Source of the DNA: Spodoptera frugiperda
Lineage: Eukaryota; Arthropoda; Insecta; Lepidoptera; Noctuidae
Direction of reading: 5' to 3'
Length of the DNA: 64,000 bases
NCBI RefSeq assembly: GCF_023101765.2
Contig: NC_064216.1
Location: 9,117,545-9,181,544 of the forward strand
Both the position numbers and the translations under genes were made by a program. The notes under the pieces are model-generated. The model saw nothing but the letters and a program-made list of their open reading frames with translations, had not been told where the DNA came from and did not search any database. The stretch's first letter is position 1; each line of letters begins with the position of its first letter. This document shows positions 1 through 10,513 of the stretch, piece by piece.

Positions 1-100
1 GCCCCCGGCCCCGCCCCACACACACACACACTCGTGCGGCGCGACGCGAGCACGCCTGTCCCCGCGTGGCGCGGGGGGGCGCCACACATGTGTCACATTA
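1..100. promoter_or_regulatory. GC-rich edge with CA repeat
   Basis: This is the most GC-rich end of an otherwise AT-rich window. It has C-tracts at 2-17, a short CA run near 18-31, and many CG dinucleotides through about 95. Such islets in moths often mark a promoter, 5' UTR or enhancer, so a gene could lie to the left. No coding frame is evident and the feature is cut by the window edge. Confidence 0.3.
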
Positions 101-1394
101 CTCCAATACCTACACATACGTGACGCCTCCTACGCAATATATACTTTCAGATACCTACTCTGTATTTATCAGGCAGCCCTGGAGTTTCATGAGAAAATGT
201 TGGCGTTCCTAAGTTTTTCTCAACTTTTTTAGAAGTACGCAAAAATGTTACGCTGAGATAGCAGTTATGTAGTAGCGGTTCGGGTGTCTTCGTTATTTAG
301 ATGAAGAATTTAAGATCGTAACTTTTTTGCATCCGAAATGCGGTGTTGTCGCGCGCCCCCAGTCGAGTCGAGGTCGAGCGAAAATTAGGACATGTCCGAG
401 ATAAGGCGGACGGATGGTAATACTACACAAATCACGAACAAATATATTATTACAGGGAATTTATTTTGAGGAAGTAATTGGGATAACGAGAGATTAGGGA
501 AGATATGGATTTATTGTGGGCCGTAGGGATATTGTTTGTGTCCTATTGTTGGGTTTGTGTGTATCATTGTTAGCTACAGATATCTGTTTACGTCGTAGTA
601 CTAAAAGCTATTGATATTCATGACATTTACTTAGATGTCATGAATGTGGATGATGATGAATTTCAGACATAACTCAGTTAGCACTATAAAATCGTCTAGA
701 TATGGGTCCTTAGATACATTTTTCAGTCTCTGTAGGATACAATAGTGGGGAAATTTTCCCACATTTTTCTACTTAAGGGATGAAGAGACTGAAGGTAGTA
801 TTAGAAGGGTTGGAACATTCATAATCCTATGTTTCATTTCAAAAGATTAATTGTATGTTGTATCATTGATCAAGTGGTCACAAATATGGTCTCACGTTCG
901 ATTCCAGTTCCAGCGTGGTATTTTGATAATCACTACATTCTAGCGTCTAAATTCCCACGCATAGCAAATTGTACCGGAATTGTGTAACAAGCATTACATA
1001 CGAATTAACTCATTTATCATTAAATGTCATTAATATGATATATTTATTTTAACTTCATGACTAATGTAGTTCCTGTAATGTTACTGATACATGCAATTAG
1101 GTTAAACCACTTTATTATGTAATTAATTAATTAATGTGTAATACATAATTGTTTACTTATCAATTTTTCAGTACTTCTGGGTTTAGTATGCGTAATGTGG
1201 TATGTAGAAGGAAGGTAATTATGTGAAGGTAATTTTAAGTTATTTCAGTATTTAATTTAATGACTCATATAGTAATGTATGATATGTGTAATCAGGTCAC
1301 AAATTGTTTGATAACATCAGACTATAGATTCTTGCAGTTCTTTAATTAAATTCATGGATTTAGATTTAAGATGAAGCAGTAGGAACTTACTTTT

Positions 1395-1470
1395 TAGTCA
1401 GTTAGTGTCTAAATGTCTTTCTCTTCCTTCGCCAAAGGGCGGGAGAAGGATTGGATGATTTTCCTAGATG
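1395..1470 (-). repeat. FB repeat, arm fragment
   Basis: The block with GGGCGGGAGAAGGATTGGAT is the minus-strand form of the FB arm end, whose plus form reads ATCCAATGACTTCTCCCGCC elsewhere in the window. The rest of the arm is missing or too diverged to follow. The flanks hold no gene. Confidence 0.5.
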
Positions 1471-1736
1471 ATGTAGGGTATCCCCTTTCCTATACTTAAC
1501 GCTGAAGGAAAGTTGGTGTTAATGATAGCTATTATAATCTACATGAATAAATAATCAAAGCTAAATAAGTGTATTTAAGATTACCTACCTTCCTCTATCT
1601 ACTTAGTACTTGGAAAAAGACACATGTTTAAACTTATCTTAGACATGTGATTTTTACCTTTATCACCTAAGCAAAAGTTATAATTTTCAACAACGCATAC
1701 ATTACTTACTGCATAGATAATAATAATATCGTAGAT

Positions 1737-1800
1737 CAGGGGTTCCCAACCTTTTTCTTGTTTAGGACCGCTTTTATAATTCTTCGTTCATTTAGGGACC
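1737..1800 (+). mobile_element. hAT-like terminal inverted repeat, partial element
   Basis: CAGGGGTTCCCAACC at 1737-1751 closely resembles the terminal repeat of hAT-type DNA transposons and their MITEs, and is followed by T-rich sequence and TAGGACCGC as in such elements. I did not find a matching opposite terminus nearby, so this is either a truncated copy or a chance match. No transposase frame is present. Confidence 0.35.
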
Positions 1801-2263
1801 AACATTAGGTACTATTACTTTTTTGATTTTCTCATTTACTCATAAATATAGTGACTTTTGGATTATTGCAATCAGTTGCTGCTCTCAGTTGTCCTTTGAT
1901 ATAACTTTAATTCGAGCTTTAACTATGGTATTTATTGAGCAGAGGTGTAGTCTTTTATATTTCACTAGTGTCTTAAGGTCTAGGGCCCTCCGGTTGGTAA
2001 TCACTGACATAGATAGAGGCTGTCGAGTACAGGTAAAGTTTTGGACAATGGTCGCCTAAACCTATTGTTTCAAAACTATACTTCCTTTTCTATATGTGTG
2101 TTTGTGTGTACGGCAAAAAAGTTATGTTAGTGTGGTATTTTTTTTTTCATAAATGCTATGAAGTTGTTAGGTGATTTTAAAAGTCCAAATATCATCACAA
2201 GTTCTGGATCCATTATTTTATTTCCTATTTTTATTTTGCTATCTGGACTTTTAGAGACTAGTT

Positions 2264-2400
2264 TATTGGTCTACAGGCTGCAATTGCTGAGCAAGAGATC
2301 TTGAGTTCGATTCCCGGGAAGGTATCAACGGGAACCAGAGCAAGTATCTATTTTTGTTTTTTTAGATTGATACTCGTAATAGCACGAAATCTGGAATTTA
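2264..2400 (+). repeat. SINE-1, degenerate copy
   Basis: A tRNA-like head is visible: TGAGCAAGAGATCTTGAGTT followed by CGATTCCCGGGA, which contains a B-box-like GAGTTCGATTCC. Further on, GCACGAAATCTGGAATTT matches the body of better copies (GCACGGAGTCTGGAATTG). The middle is altered and the 3' tail is absent. This is an old SINE remnant, not a tRNA gene, because no complete cloverleaf can be formed. Confidence 0.5.
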
Positions 2401-2741
2401 TGCATGCAAAACTTACAAAAAGATGTAATTGTTTTAGGCAGGTTTTAAACACCATGCATGATATGCAGTCGCCTTAGCAACAGACTGAGCTCACTCACAC
2501 TAAAAGTTCTTAGTAAAACCTTAATGTCCGGAATTGGGCTCAGTATTTGTTCACACGTGAACGGGCCTCGAAACAAAGAGATTATTGTAGATAAAAAAAA
2601 ACAAAAAAGGCCAGGTATTGGGTAGTAATAATAATAACCATTGTATGACTAAACTCTCAGGACATCGAAGGGACTAAAGTTTCTAAAGAAATATGTAAGG
2701 TTCCTTATAGGGGATATTTTTTTTCTGTGTACCACCTCGTA

Positions 2742-2872
2742 TCGTAACGTCTTTTATCCCCGAAGGGGTGGACAGGGAACATATTTTGGCACGTACAATG
2801 TACATCCACTTTTCGCCATTTGCTAACAGACCCTTGTAATAAGGGATGAGCCTATTGCCATATACGGCAATA
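2742..2872 (-). repeat. SINE-1, 3' part
   Basis: On the minus strand this is the tail half of SINE-1. Read on the plus strand it starts with TTTTATCCCCGAAGGGGTGG, then shows CACTTTTCGCCATTTG and GAGCCTATTGCCATATAC. The tRNA-like head is missing, as expected for a 5'-truncated retroposed copy. Confidence 0.7.
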
Positions 2873-3010
2873 GGATATTACGGATATTGGCGCGTATATG
2901 ATGTATGTATCAAATGATTATGAACCTTAAATACATAGGTACTCTAGTTCAGAACCTAATGATTATTTTTGTGTAAAAATCTATATGCATAGAGTATGTT
3001 AAGGTAATGT

Positions 3011-3196
3011 AAGGTGTGGGAGAGCAATGCTTCGCCACGAACGGGCCGGCTCGATACCACGGTCTCATAGAAAACTGACGTGAAACAACGCTTGCGTTGT
3101 GTTTCGTTGGGTGGCCAATCTTCCCAATTCCTGATTTCCCAACAACCCTCAAATTCCTAACCTCCATACGCCGGCAACGCACAAAAGGCGGCATTT
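3011..3196 (+). repeat. SINE-2, 3' truncated
   Basis: The copy begins with GTGTGGGAGAGCAATGCTTC, then ACGGGCCGGCTCGATACCAC and GTGAAACAACGCTTGCGTTG, and reaches CCGGCAACGCAC before it stops. The usual tail with CCATCAGGTGATCCG is absent. The minus-strand 81-codon frame across it is only a translation of the repeat. Confidence 0.75.
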
Positions 3197-3619
3197 TTCC
3201 GTAATGTTGTGACTAACAGATAACTTAGATGCATATCTCGTAAAACTCTTTCATTATTTAAACGAATGAAATTATCACTTTTTTTAGTGTAAGATACATT
3301 TTTGACATTAGTTGTATGGAGTTCCTCTCAAAAACTTGGATCGACTCAGAGATTTTCGGTAAAATCTAATAGTAATTTAGGTTTGTAAGTGACTAACCTG
3401 ACAGACAACGCACAGTCGAACTATTGGACCTAGAAAGTCCAGTGGAAATGGGAATTCCCTTTTTGGGCATACCAAGTCGGTGATAAAAGTTAGGTAGTTA
3501 CAATACAATGCAATTAGATCTTTTCCTGAAAACAAATAATTAAATTGGAAATAAATGTACACGCATACTTTTATTATCGTGGGAATTCACAAACCAAACG
3601 GATTAAATAATGTCCATTA
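3197..3619. other. Unassigned AT-rich spacer
   Basis: There is no gene and no recognised repeat between the SINE-2 copy and the Helitron. The minus-strand 61-codon frame at 3377-3562 has no recognisable feature. Confidence 0.4.
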
Positions 3620-3740
3620 TCTATACATATAATAAAATCGTAGAAAAGTGCTGTCTGTACATTGAAAATAAAAATAAAAAAAATAGCAGGGGTTATTGTT
3701 ATGTCGATGTCGAACCCAAAAATGTAATTAACTTTTTTTT

Positions 3741-3804
3741 TGTCTGTTTGTCTGTTTGTCTGTTTGTCTGTTTGTCTGTTTGTCTGTTTGTCTGTTTGTC
3801 TGTT
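3741..3804 (+). repeat. Microsatellite (TGTCTGTT)8
   Basis: Eight perfect head-to-tail copies of the octamer TGTCTGTT are followed by a ninth degenerate unit. It lies inside the Helitron about 120 bp from its 5' end. The opposing 103- and 68-codon frames over this region are repeat translations. Confidence 0.95.
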
Positions 3805-4110
3805 CGTCTGTGCGCGCTAATCTCAGAAACGACTGATCCGAGTTGGATGCGGTTTTCACGAATATATTGTGGGATGCTTAAATTTACATTTAGTGTTTGT
3901 TTCATGTCAATCGGTTCATAAATAAAAAAGTTATGTCAAATTAAAGAATCACGTCGAACATTCTATGCTTATACCATTAATCTCCGCAACTATTTGACGG
4001 ATTTGGTTGAAATTTGGTACAGATATAGTTTAGAACCTTAGAAAGGACATAGATATATTTTTATTTCAAAAATCAAAAAATAAAAATAAGAAATAAATTA
4101 TTTATAAATA

Positions 4111-4410
4111 ATTCTATGTCGATCGTTACACGACTTCGGTTCATGTTATTGTTTTAATTCATCGAAAAAAAGTAAATAAATAGTAAAAAGGTATGAAAAA
4201 AATAATATCAATATAATAAAACATTTAGTACAAAGAAAATGCTCTAACGGAGCATAGATAATTCTATGTCGATCGTTACACGACTTCGGTTCATGTTATT
4301 GTTTTAATTCATCGAAAAAAAGTAAATAAATAGTAAAAAGGTATGAAAAAAATAATATCAATATAATTAAACTTTTAGTACAAAGAAAATGCCCGAACGG
4401 AGTATAAATA
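4111..4410 (+). repeat. 150-bp tandem duplication inside the Helitron
   Basis: The unit at 4111-4260 is repeated at 4261-4410 with a period of exactly 150 bp and only a few mismatches, mostly in the last 30 bases (for example GCTCTAACGGAGCATA against GCCCGAACGGAGTATA). Both units begin ATTCTATGTCGATCGTTACA. It is a recent internal duplication with no coding content. Confidence 0.95.
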
Positions 4411-5453
4411 AATAATCCAAGTTGTCTTTATCCTTGATAGATGGCGTTGGGATCGAAATAGATCGCGCTATGGTTTCGTTACATTCATTTGGTTGGGTAT
4501 CGGCCGAGCGCTTCGGTACTATCGTAGAAAAAGTCTATTATCAGTCGTATGATTATTTGTCTGTAGTGGTCCTGCTGTTTCGTATATTCTAAATTGGTTT
4601 CGTTGTATTTGTCAATTAATAAGTTTATTTGTTGGGTTTTCCTGGTTTTTTGGTTAAACTATTTAACGTAGGTTTAGTTTGATATCGATTATTAGTAGTT
4701 ACTGTAGTTAGTTTTTTTAATAAAATTGTAAGTCTAATTTATAAATTAATTAGATTAGATTTAAGTCGTTTCTTTTAAATTATTTAGTTTAAGCTTGGTT
4801 ATTATAGCATAGAGGATAGGTTGTAATATAGTTTCTTTTTTAATTGTTATAAATTCGTAATTCGTAGCTTTCTTTAGTTGTAAGTTAGTTTAAGTCCGTT
4901 TTTAAACTATTTTTTCAATGCCCTAAGTGAGTATACATCTATTAAATTCAAACGCAGAGCTCATTATGTTGATTTTTGAAGAGTTCCCTGGAATATCTTC
5001 CACATCTCATTTTTGAAGAGATCCCGCGAGATCGGGAACTATGTGGTTAAAACCAAAAATTTGCCGGAAGTCACTATTCCACGCGAACGAAGTCGCGGGC
5101 AAAAGCTAGTATTGAAATAAAATAGAAAGGACATTGTGCTAATTAAGTTAGGTTTACGTTTCCTATCAAATCGCATGCAAATTGTACGTCAAATTGTTGA
5201 TTAATTAATAATTTTAATAATTATGACATTAGTCATTGCTTATTGACCGCTCTGACTCAATATAAAGTACTTGTAAAGGTAAATATACTGGAAAAACTTT
5301 CGTTGGAAATCATCGCTGTGTTTGAGGAAATACGATGACGAACCATCTTTACTTTTTAATGGTCATTGGAATACAAACGAACGAAATAAACAATTCATTT
5401 ATACATAACTATTAGTAAGTTTCGAGCTTTTTCCTGTGCTGTCATATTGCAGA

Positions 5454-5603
5454 CTAGCTACTCCTGGCCCGTTTTACCAGCGCCTATTGCTCCTCGATAA
5501 ATGAACTATCCAACAGAGAAATATTTTTTCAAATAGAACCAGTAGTTCCAGAGATTATTGTGTTCAAATAAACATTTTTTTAAGCTTTATACATATAATA
5601 AAA
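5454..5603 (-). mobile_element. Short Helitron-like element, degenerate
   Basis: Read on the minus strand it runs from a degenerate 5' end (related to TCTATACTAATATTATAAAG) to a 3' end reading GTAGCTAG followed by T, so plus-strand A5453 precedes CTAG at 5454-5457. The body shares CCTCGATAAATG and CCAGTAGTTCC with the better copy at 33176-33363. It is about 150 bp, non-coding, and shorter than its relative through internal deletions. Confidence 0.6.
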
Positions 5604-5841
5604 AAAAATTATAAGATAACTTTTTTGTTTTAAGATTTTTGTATTAGTATCGTTAGTCTCTTAAAACACCGTTACTGTGTAAGGAATTGTCATGTCTAAT
5701 CTATGTCATCATTATTCTGTTATCAGTAGATAAGTTATGGTGGGCAACGTGTCATGGGTTTAATACTGCAGGCATTTCCCACATTGAACATTTCTGTGTG
5801 ATCTGCAAATTCTTTTTTCGGGTCTCTAAGTGACATTGCAA

Positions 5842-5985
5842 TGTCGCGCCTTTTATCCCCGAAGGGGTAGACAGTGGTGCACATTACGGCACGTAATGCC
5901 ACTGTACAATTTACTCCCACTTTTCACCATTTCTCTTATAAGTCCCATGTAATATGGGGTGGGCCTATTGCCATATACTATGGCA
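5842..5985 (-). repeat. SINE-1, 3' part
   Basis: The plus strand shows TTTTATCCCCGAAGGGGTAG, GTGCACATTACGGCACGTAA, CACTTTTCACCATTT and GGGCCTATTGCCATATAC, which is the tail half of SINE-1 in reverse. The tRNA-like head and central part are missing. Short frames on both strands here are repeat translations. Confidence 0.75.
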
Positions 5986-6189
5986 ATAGACACACATGGG
6001 CACAATTTCACATTTATTCAATTATTGAATTGATAGGAGCCAATAACTTAAAATTTCATTTTATCAAACTGCATGAGATTAAAATGACTTGCAAATATAT
6101 TATTTTGTGATGAATCGTGAGGAAAAACAAACAATTATTTATTACGTTATTCGTTTACGCAATTGCTAGGGTATTTTACATGCCCTAAA

Positions 6190-6292
6190 CATATCAGTGT
6201 ACATGTATGTCATGTAGGTTTGGGAGAGAATTTTGGAAACCCCCTCTTGGGGAGGTGCAGAGTTCGGTAATGGACTGTTATAATGATGATGT
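6190..6292 (+). repeat. LINE 3'-end remnant with GATGATG tail
   Basis: The segment GGAAACCCCCTCTTGG ... GGTAATGGACTGTTATAATG ending ATGATGATGTA resembles the 3' ends of lepidopteran LINEs, which carry a 'short box, TGGAC, tail of GAT repeats' pattern. It is diverged and has no coding sequence. Confidence 0.35.
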
Positions 6293-6391
6293 ATAGGTTA
6301 AACCATTCGCTTGTTTTTTTAAGGCCTACAATCAATGTGCGTCATTTGACGATGATGCATTCGTCAAAAATGATAGCCGGATTTAAGGTAA

Positions 6392-6580
6392 GCGTCCACA
6401 GGCCGGCATCGTACGCATAGCACTCATCGTACGCATCGCACGCATTGTACGCATTCCGTATGACGTCATTGGTACGCATCGCATGTACGATGCGGATCAG
6501 TGGACGCAGTTGTATGAGTTTCTATATAAGACAAACTAAAATCCATGCGTGGGATGCGTACGATGCGGGCCTGTGGACGT
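6392..6580. mobile_element. MITE with GCGTCCACAGG inverted termini
   Basis: The left end GCGTCCACAGGCCGGCATCG is mirrored by the right end CGATGCGGGCCTGTGGACGT, giving arms of about 25 bp. The interior is a run of imperfect GTACGCATCG-type units in both orientations. The element is 189 bp and too small to code for a transposase. A clean target-site duplication is not visible (TAA on the left, GTA on the right). The 89-codon frame at 6445 is a translation of the element. Confidence 0.65.
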
Positions 6581-7149
6581 GTATCTTCAACGTTGTCGCT
6601 TTATCGACAGTTTTTATTGTTACTATGCTTGCATCTTGCAAGCATTTGTATTTATTTTCACTGAATTTATTTAGAAACAAACAAACACACACACTGAATT
6701 TATTTAGAAACTGAATTTCAAATAGAGGACAACCATTTTTCTTTAACTTAAAATCTACATATATTTGGTTTGAAGTTAATCAGCGGTTCGCGTGGCAATG
6801 TTTTAGTAATTAAATAAATAGTTAAGTATTTAGTACTTAAGTTGGTTGTACCTAAGCGATTTATTTTAGCGATTACATCTTTTGAACATATTACCTATAC
6901 ATATGACCTTTTACTCCCAGATTGGGACTAGCAGACCTGTTTATGTGATGTATTAAAATGTATCACATGTTAGGGGTTATATAATGATTATGAAACTCTT
7001 TATTGTAATACTTTAGAAAAATATAAGTTCTCTTAGAAAAGGAGGCTCTTCCGACCAGGTAAGATGATCGTGGCTGGAGAGCTTTCTGCATGCATTTTGG
7101 ATTTTTGGATTTTCTATCCATGTTTATTATCATGTTATCTTCATATGTA
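6581..7149. other. Unassigned AT-rich DNA
   Basis: The only structure seen is a short direct repeat of CTGAATTTATTTAGAAAC near 6660-6712. There is no gene, RNA gene or recognisable transposon. Confidence 0.4.
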
Positions 7150-7435
7150 TATGGTATAAGCCAGACGACGACGGCGGACGAACGAACGCATCACCTGATG
7201 GTAAGCAATCGCCGCTGCCCATGGACTCCTCATACACCAGAGGCGTTACAAGTGCATTGCCGACCTTTTGGGGGTTAGGAATTTAAGAGTTGTTGGAGAA
7301 TCGGGTTCGGGAAGGGGGTTAACTGGGCGTCCGGTAACTTCACTCACACAACGCAAGCGTTGTTTCACGTCAGTTTTCTGTGAAGCCGTGCCGAAGTATG
7401 GCTCTCCCACACTTAACCCAATGTGGAATGGAAAC
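7150..7435 (-). repeat. SINE-2, near full length
   Basis: On the plus strand it reads from the tail (TATGGTATAAGCC, then CATCACCTGATGGTAAGCAA) through CCATGGACTCC, ACAAGTGCATTGCCGACC, CAACGCAAGCGTTG and GGCTCTCCCACACTTA, the reverse of the SINE-2 order. This is one of the two most complete SINE-2 copies in the window. The 62- and 69-codon frames overlapping it are repeat translations. Confidence 0.8.
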
Positions 7436-7740
7436 CGTAAGTAATTTTGTAACATTGTTACTAATTGTTGATAAACGGCAATTTTAACTTAATAAGTCAA
7501 CCTTTGAAGGTTTCATTGTTTTATTTCAATTATGATATCCAATTGATGCCATTTAAGATTGGCTACAAAGTATTTACCAGCAACATTGTTGGGTGCAAGG
7601 TTCAATTCTTTAATAGGATATGTTAATTTGGTATTAATTCGATTAAAATTATATAGCAGAATTGTTGTTAATATGTATCTATTTTTTCGTTTTATTTTTG
7701 AAACAGTAGTAACATGGCCATCTTAGTCTAATTACCTGCA

Positions 7741-7772
7741 TCAGATACATCACAAGTGCGTTGCCGACCATA
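7741..7772 (-). repeat. SINE-2 fragment
   Basis: ACAAGTGCGTTGCCGACC is the minus-strand form of the SINE-2 core. The rest is not recognisable. Confidence 0.5.
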
Positions 7773-8404
7773 TAGGACTTTCATGACGACTATTAACAAG
7801 ACTTCCACGATATTAAATACTGGCAAAACAATTGTGTTTTATGAACCTTTTTATACGTCATCCTCATTAAGTACACTTATACATATTATACATTTTAATG
7901 CAAACAAAAATAAGTGATAGTTCAAAAATGTGGTACATATTGATGCGGCGACCGTAAGTTCGTAGACTATTAGTAGCTATTTAGTTTTGTATTCTATAAG
8001 TTATTTTGGTTTTAACGCCACTATGTTGTGTCTAAGAGACATAAGTCCTTTAATAAATAAAAAAAACAGTGAAATCCGTAATTAAATATCTAAGTAGAAA
8101 CTCACAAACACATACTCAGTTCACAAAAATATGTTAATTCAGCCAAACATAGTTTTATATTTAAACAAACAAGTTTATTATGAACTAGTCTAAAAATAAC
8201 CGAGTATTGATAAACTACTAGCACTAACCTGACCTTCTGTACAGTATCAAGGACAGCCTTCGATACAAATGTAGTTTCACATCATTTTCTTATGGCATGT
8301 TTTTATTGACATAAATAATACTTACTTAATGCGTTTTAATAAATCGATGTTATGTTTACCTAACAAACACAAACATTACACATTAATCAGTTGTGTTATA
8401 GATT
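7773..8404. other. Unassigned AT-rich DNA
   Basis: No gene, RNA gene or recognisable repeat is visible between the SINE-2 fragment and the decayed Helitron. Confidence 0.4.
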
Positions 8405-8673
8405 TAGTTTGTGATATGTTTGCATGTATGTTTGTTACTGAATTACATCGAAACGGCTGAAAGGATCGAGAAGAAATTTGGACACCTCGCCCTTTTAAAT
8501 ATCGAAAGTTAGTTGTTTAAGACACCTCATTAAAAGTATTCTTAGCATCAACACGTTTCCTCATTTTGCTCCCTAAGTCTCCACATTGCACAGGGGTAAA
8601 TTATGTTCTGGAATAACACATAGGCTGTTTTATATCCCAGGAAAACGCGGGCGAAGTCGTGGGTAAAAGCAAG
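8405..8673 (+). mobile_element. Decayed Helitron-like element
   Basis: TTTGCATGTATGTTTGTTAC with CGAAACGGCTGAAAGGATCG and AAATTTGG is the 5' body phrase of common lepidopteran Helitron-type repeats. At the other end CGCGGGCGAAGTCGTGGG, then AAAAGCAAG, corresponds to the 3' hairpin and a mutated CTAG. The 5' TC terminus is not identifiable. Non-coding. Confidence 0.55.
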
Positions 8674-9819
8674 TTACAAATAAGTGTCATGTGTCATATC
8701 AGTCACAATCCCATACTAGGTACATGTCTACTAAAGTCTCTGATAGATTTGACTCAACCTGAGAATCGTATACCATACATTTAAGATTAGTAGCCTAACT
8801 AACAACCTCTCGACCAACAAGCCAGTCGAAGTCGATTGATTGTCTCATAATCCACCATAGACATTCCCATCGTGGGATAGAAGTCGAGCCAAGTTTTTAG
8901 TAAAAAGTTTTCATTCAAGACGTAAAAGCGTCGGTCACTTTCCCGGTTCTTGAACTTATTTTACTCAGTGAAAAAAAAAAAACAAAATGAATTTGTGAAT
9001 GGCCGCCTCGAATATGGGAAATTTATTTCGTAATGACGGAATACCGTGGTTTTTATATAGATTTATTTATTTTATATTAATCTGTACGAAGAATGGCTTA
9101 ACGGTGGTGTAATGGTTTTAACATTTTTGTGAGGAATTTCGATTCGTTTTTCTAGAACGCCGCGCCATGATAGATTTGATCGGTTTTATGTATTTGGACC
9201 GAATCTTAAATACAGGTATACGTACTAAACTCATGTTTAGTTACATGGTAAATGGTAAACGTTCCCTAATTTGATTGAGTGCTCAAAGTCTAAGTCAAAG
9301 CATTTATTTCAATTAGTCCTAAATTAGGCATTTTTGAAACGTCTAATTGCATTGGCCGTCAATCTGTCTATCAGTGAAGCTCATAAAAACGACTAATATG
9401 TAAGTAAGTTTTAGTTCAATCAAGTTGTTGGTTTGAACTTGTGACGATATTTTATAACGTCATCACATATTCATTAGTGTCAATTTCTATATTACATACA
9501 TACATAGCCTCATATCTGTCTTCCATAAGGGTAGGCAAAGATAATGGAACGCCAATACATACAATAATCTTACATACAATCTCTATATTAAAGGCCAGTT
9601 TTTAGTTTTACCTGAACCAGCTCTTCTAACGAGAATCTATTTCCCTATAACCCTTATTAAATTTCGTTCGATTTATATAGATACCTCACCCACGTAAATG
9701 AAATGACGCCCACGCAATGAAATGAACTGAATATTCCTGAGGAGTGCCATTCATAAAGGTTGAGAGACACGTTTATTATCTACTTTCTTATAAATACAAA
9801 TAATATTACGTTAGTTGTC
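8674..9819. other. Unassigned AT-rich DNA
   Basis: I see no protein-coding frame, tRNA or clear repeat. A weak tRNA-like look around 9095-9160 (GGTGGTGTAATGGTTTTAAC) does not fold. Confidence 0.4.
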
Positions 9820-9950
9820 GTACTCAGAGTCATTTAATGGTTACTTAAGTCTTTGACTGCCAATAGAAAAGTATTGAAGGCAAATCCTCCGCTAACGTCG
9901 GTCACCGGTGACCACCACGGCGTTCAATGTGTTAACCAAATACTTAGCAA
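9820..9950. repeat. Probable interspersed repeat with GGTCACCGGTGACC palindrome
   Basis: TTGACTGCCAATAGAAAAGT, then CCTCCGCTAACGTCGGTCAC and ACCACCACGGCGTTCAATGT, is a phrase I recognise from moth genomic repeats. It centres on a perfect 14-bp palindrome at 9900-9913. There is no second copy in this window, so the repeat call rests on memory. Confidence 0.4.
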
Positions 9951-10301
9951 TTGTTTTTGATACAAAATCGTTACTAAGGAATAGTTTAAGTAATCATTAA
10001 TTGTCTCTGAGAGCGGCAGTAAGTTTTATATTGATCCTAAAGGTATTCTCTAAAGAGGTTTAAAGCTCTCAATCACGAATATGAGTTCTTTGTTCATTCG
10101 GGGGTGGGAGAAAAAGTTTTGATGATAAAATTAGTTTTTTAAAGGCAATTTTACGGCAAAAACAGCTAAAGGCCTCTTAGGGAGTTGTAGTTAAGGAGCT
10201 GATCTTATGTCCAGTATCATAGCACTGTTTAATACTATCATAGATAGTAAAATGGTGTAGCTAATTCAATGCACATCTCAATCTCATCAATATTTGACAA
10301 A

Positions 10302-10513
10302 TGTCGGGCGAAGTATTGCTGGACTTTTTTCGGTTTTTCGAAATTCTATCAGTAGTGGCACGGAGCCTGGAAATGTGCCCGGTATATGGCAATAGGCCCA
10401 CAATACATGGGACTTAAAACGTAAATTGTGAAAAGTGGGTGTACATTGCACAGTGGCATTACGTGTGAAAATGTGCACCTCTGACTACCGCTTCGGGGAT
10501 AAAAGGCGTGATG
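10302..10513 (+). repeat. SINE-1, head-truncated
   Basis: The copy starts just after the tRNA-like head (TGTCGGGCGAAGTATTGCTG). It runs through GGCACGGAGCCTGGAAATGT, GGCAATAGGCCCAC and AAAAGTGGGTGTACATTGCA, and ends ACCGCTTCGGGGATAAAAGG CGTGATG. The tail box reads CGCTTCGGGG instead of the usual CCCCTTCGGGG. Well preserved. Confidence 0.8.

Larger units (their letters stand above)
101..3010. other. AT-rich non-coding DNA, upstream field
   Basis: Outside the repeats listed separately (1395-1470, 1737-1800, 2264-2400, 2742-2872) I see no gene, RNA gene or clear element here. Poly-T and poly-A runs and short open frames are common. The 78-codon frame at 1823-2059 starts inside AT-rich sequence beside a transposon-like terminus and has no recognisable motif, so I do not call it. 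Confidence 0.5.
3620..5109 (+). mobile_element. Complete non-autonomous Helitron-like element
   Basis: Both termini fit the Helitron rule. The 5' end is TCTATACATATAATAAAAT, directly after A3619. The 3' end is CTAG at 5106-5109, directly before T5110, so the host site is an AT dinucleotide with no target duplication. Eight bases before CTAG stands a hairpin, CGCGA (5082-5086), loop ACGAAG, TCGCG (5093-5097). The element is 1,490 bp and carries no Rep/helicase frame, so it would depend on an autonomous partner. Inside are an 8-bp microsatellite and a 150-bp tandem duplication. The phrase CGCTAATCTCAGAAACGACT near the 5' end also resembles abundant lepidopteran Helitron sequence. Intact termini suggest fairly recent movement. 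Confidence 0.8.

Noticed and set aside
3610..3921. Opposing frames of 103 and 68 codons over the TGTCTGTT array
   Set aside because: They are translations of an octamer microsatellite inside a Helitron; the peptide is a repeat of CLFV/TDKQ-type units.
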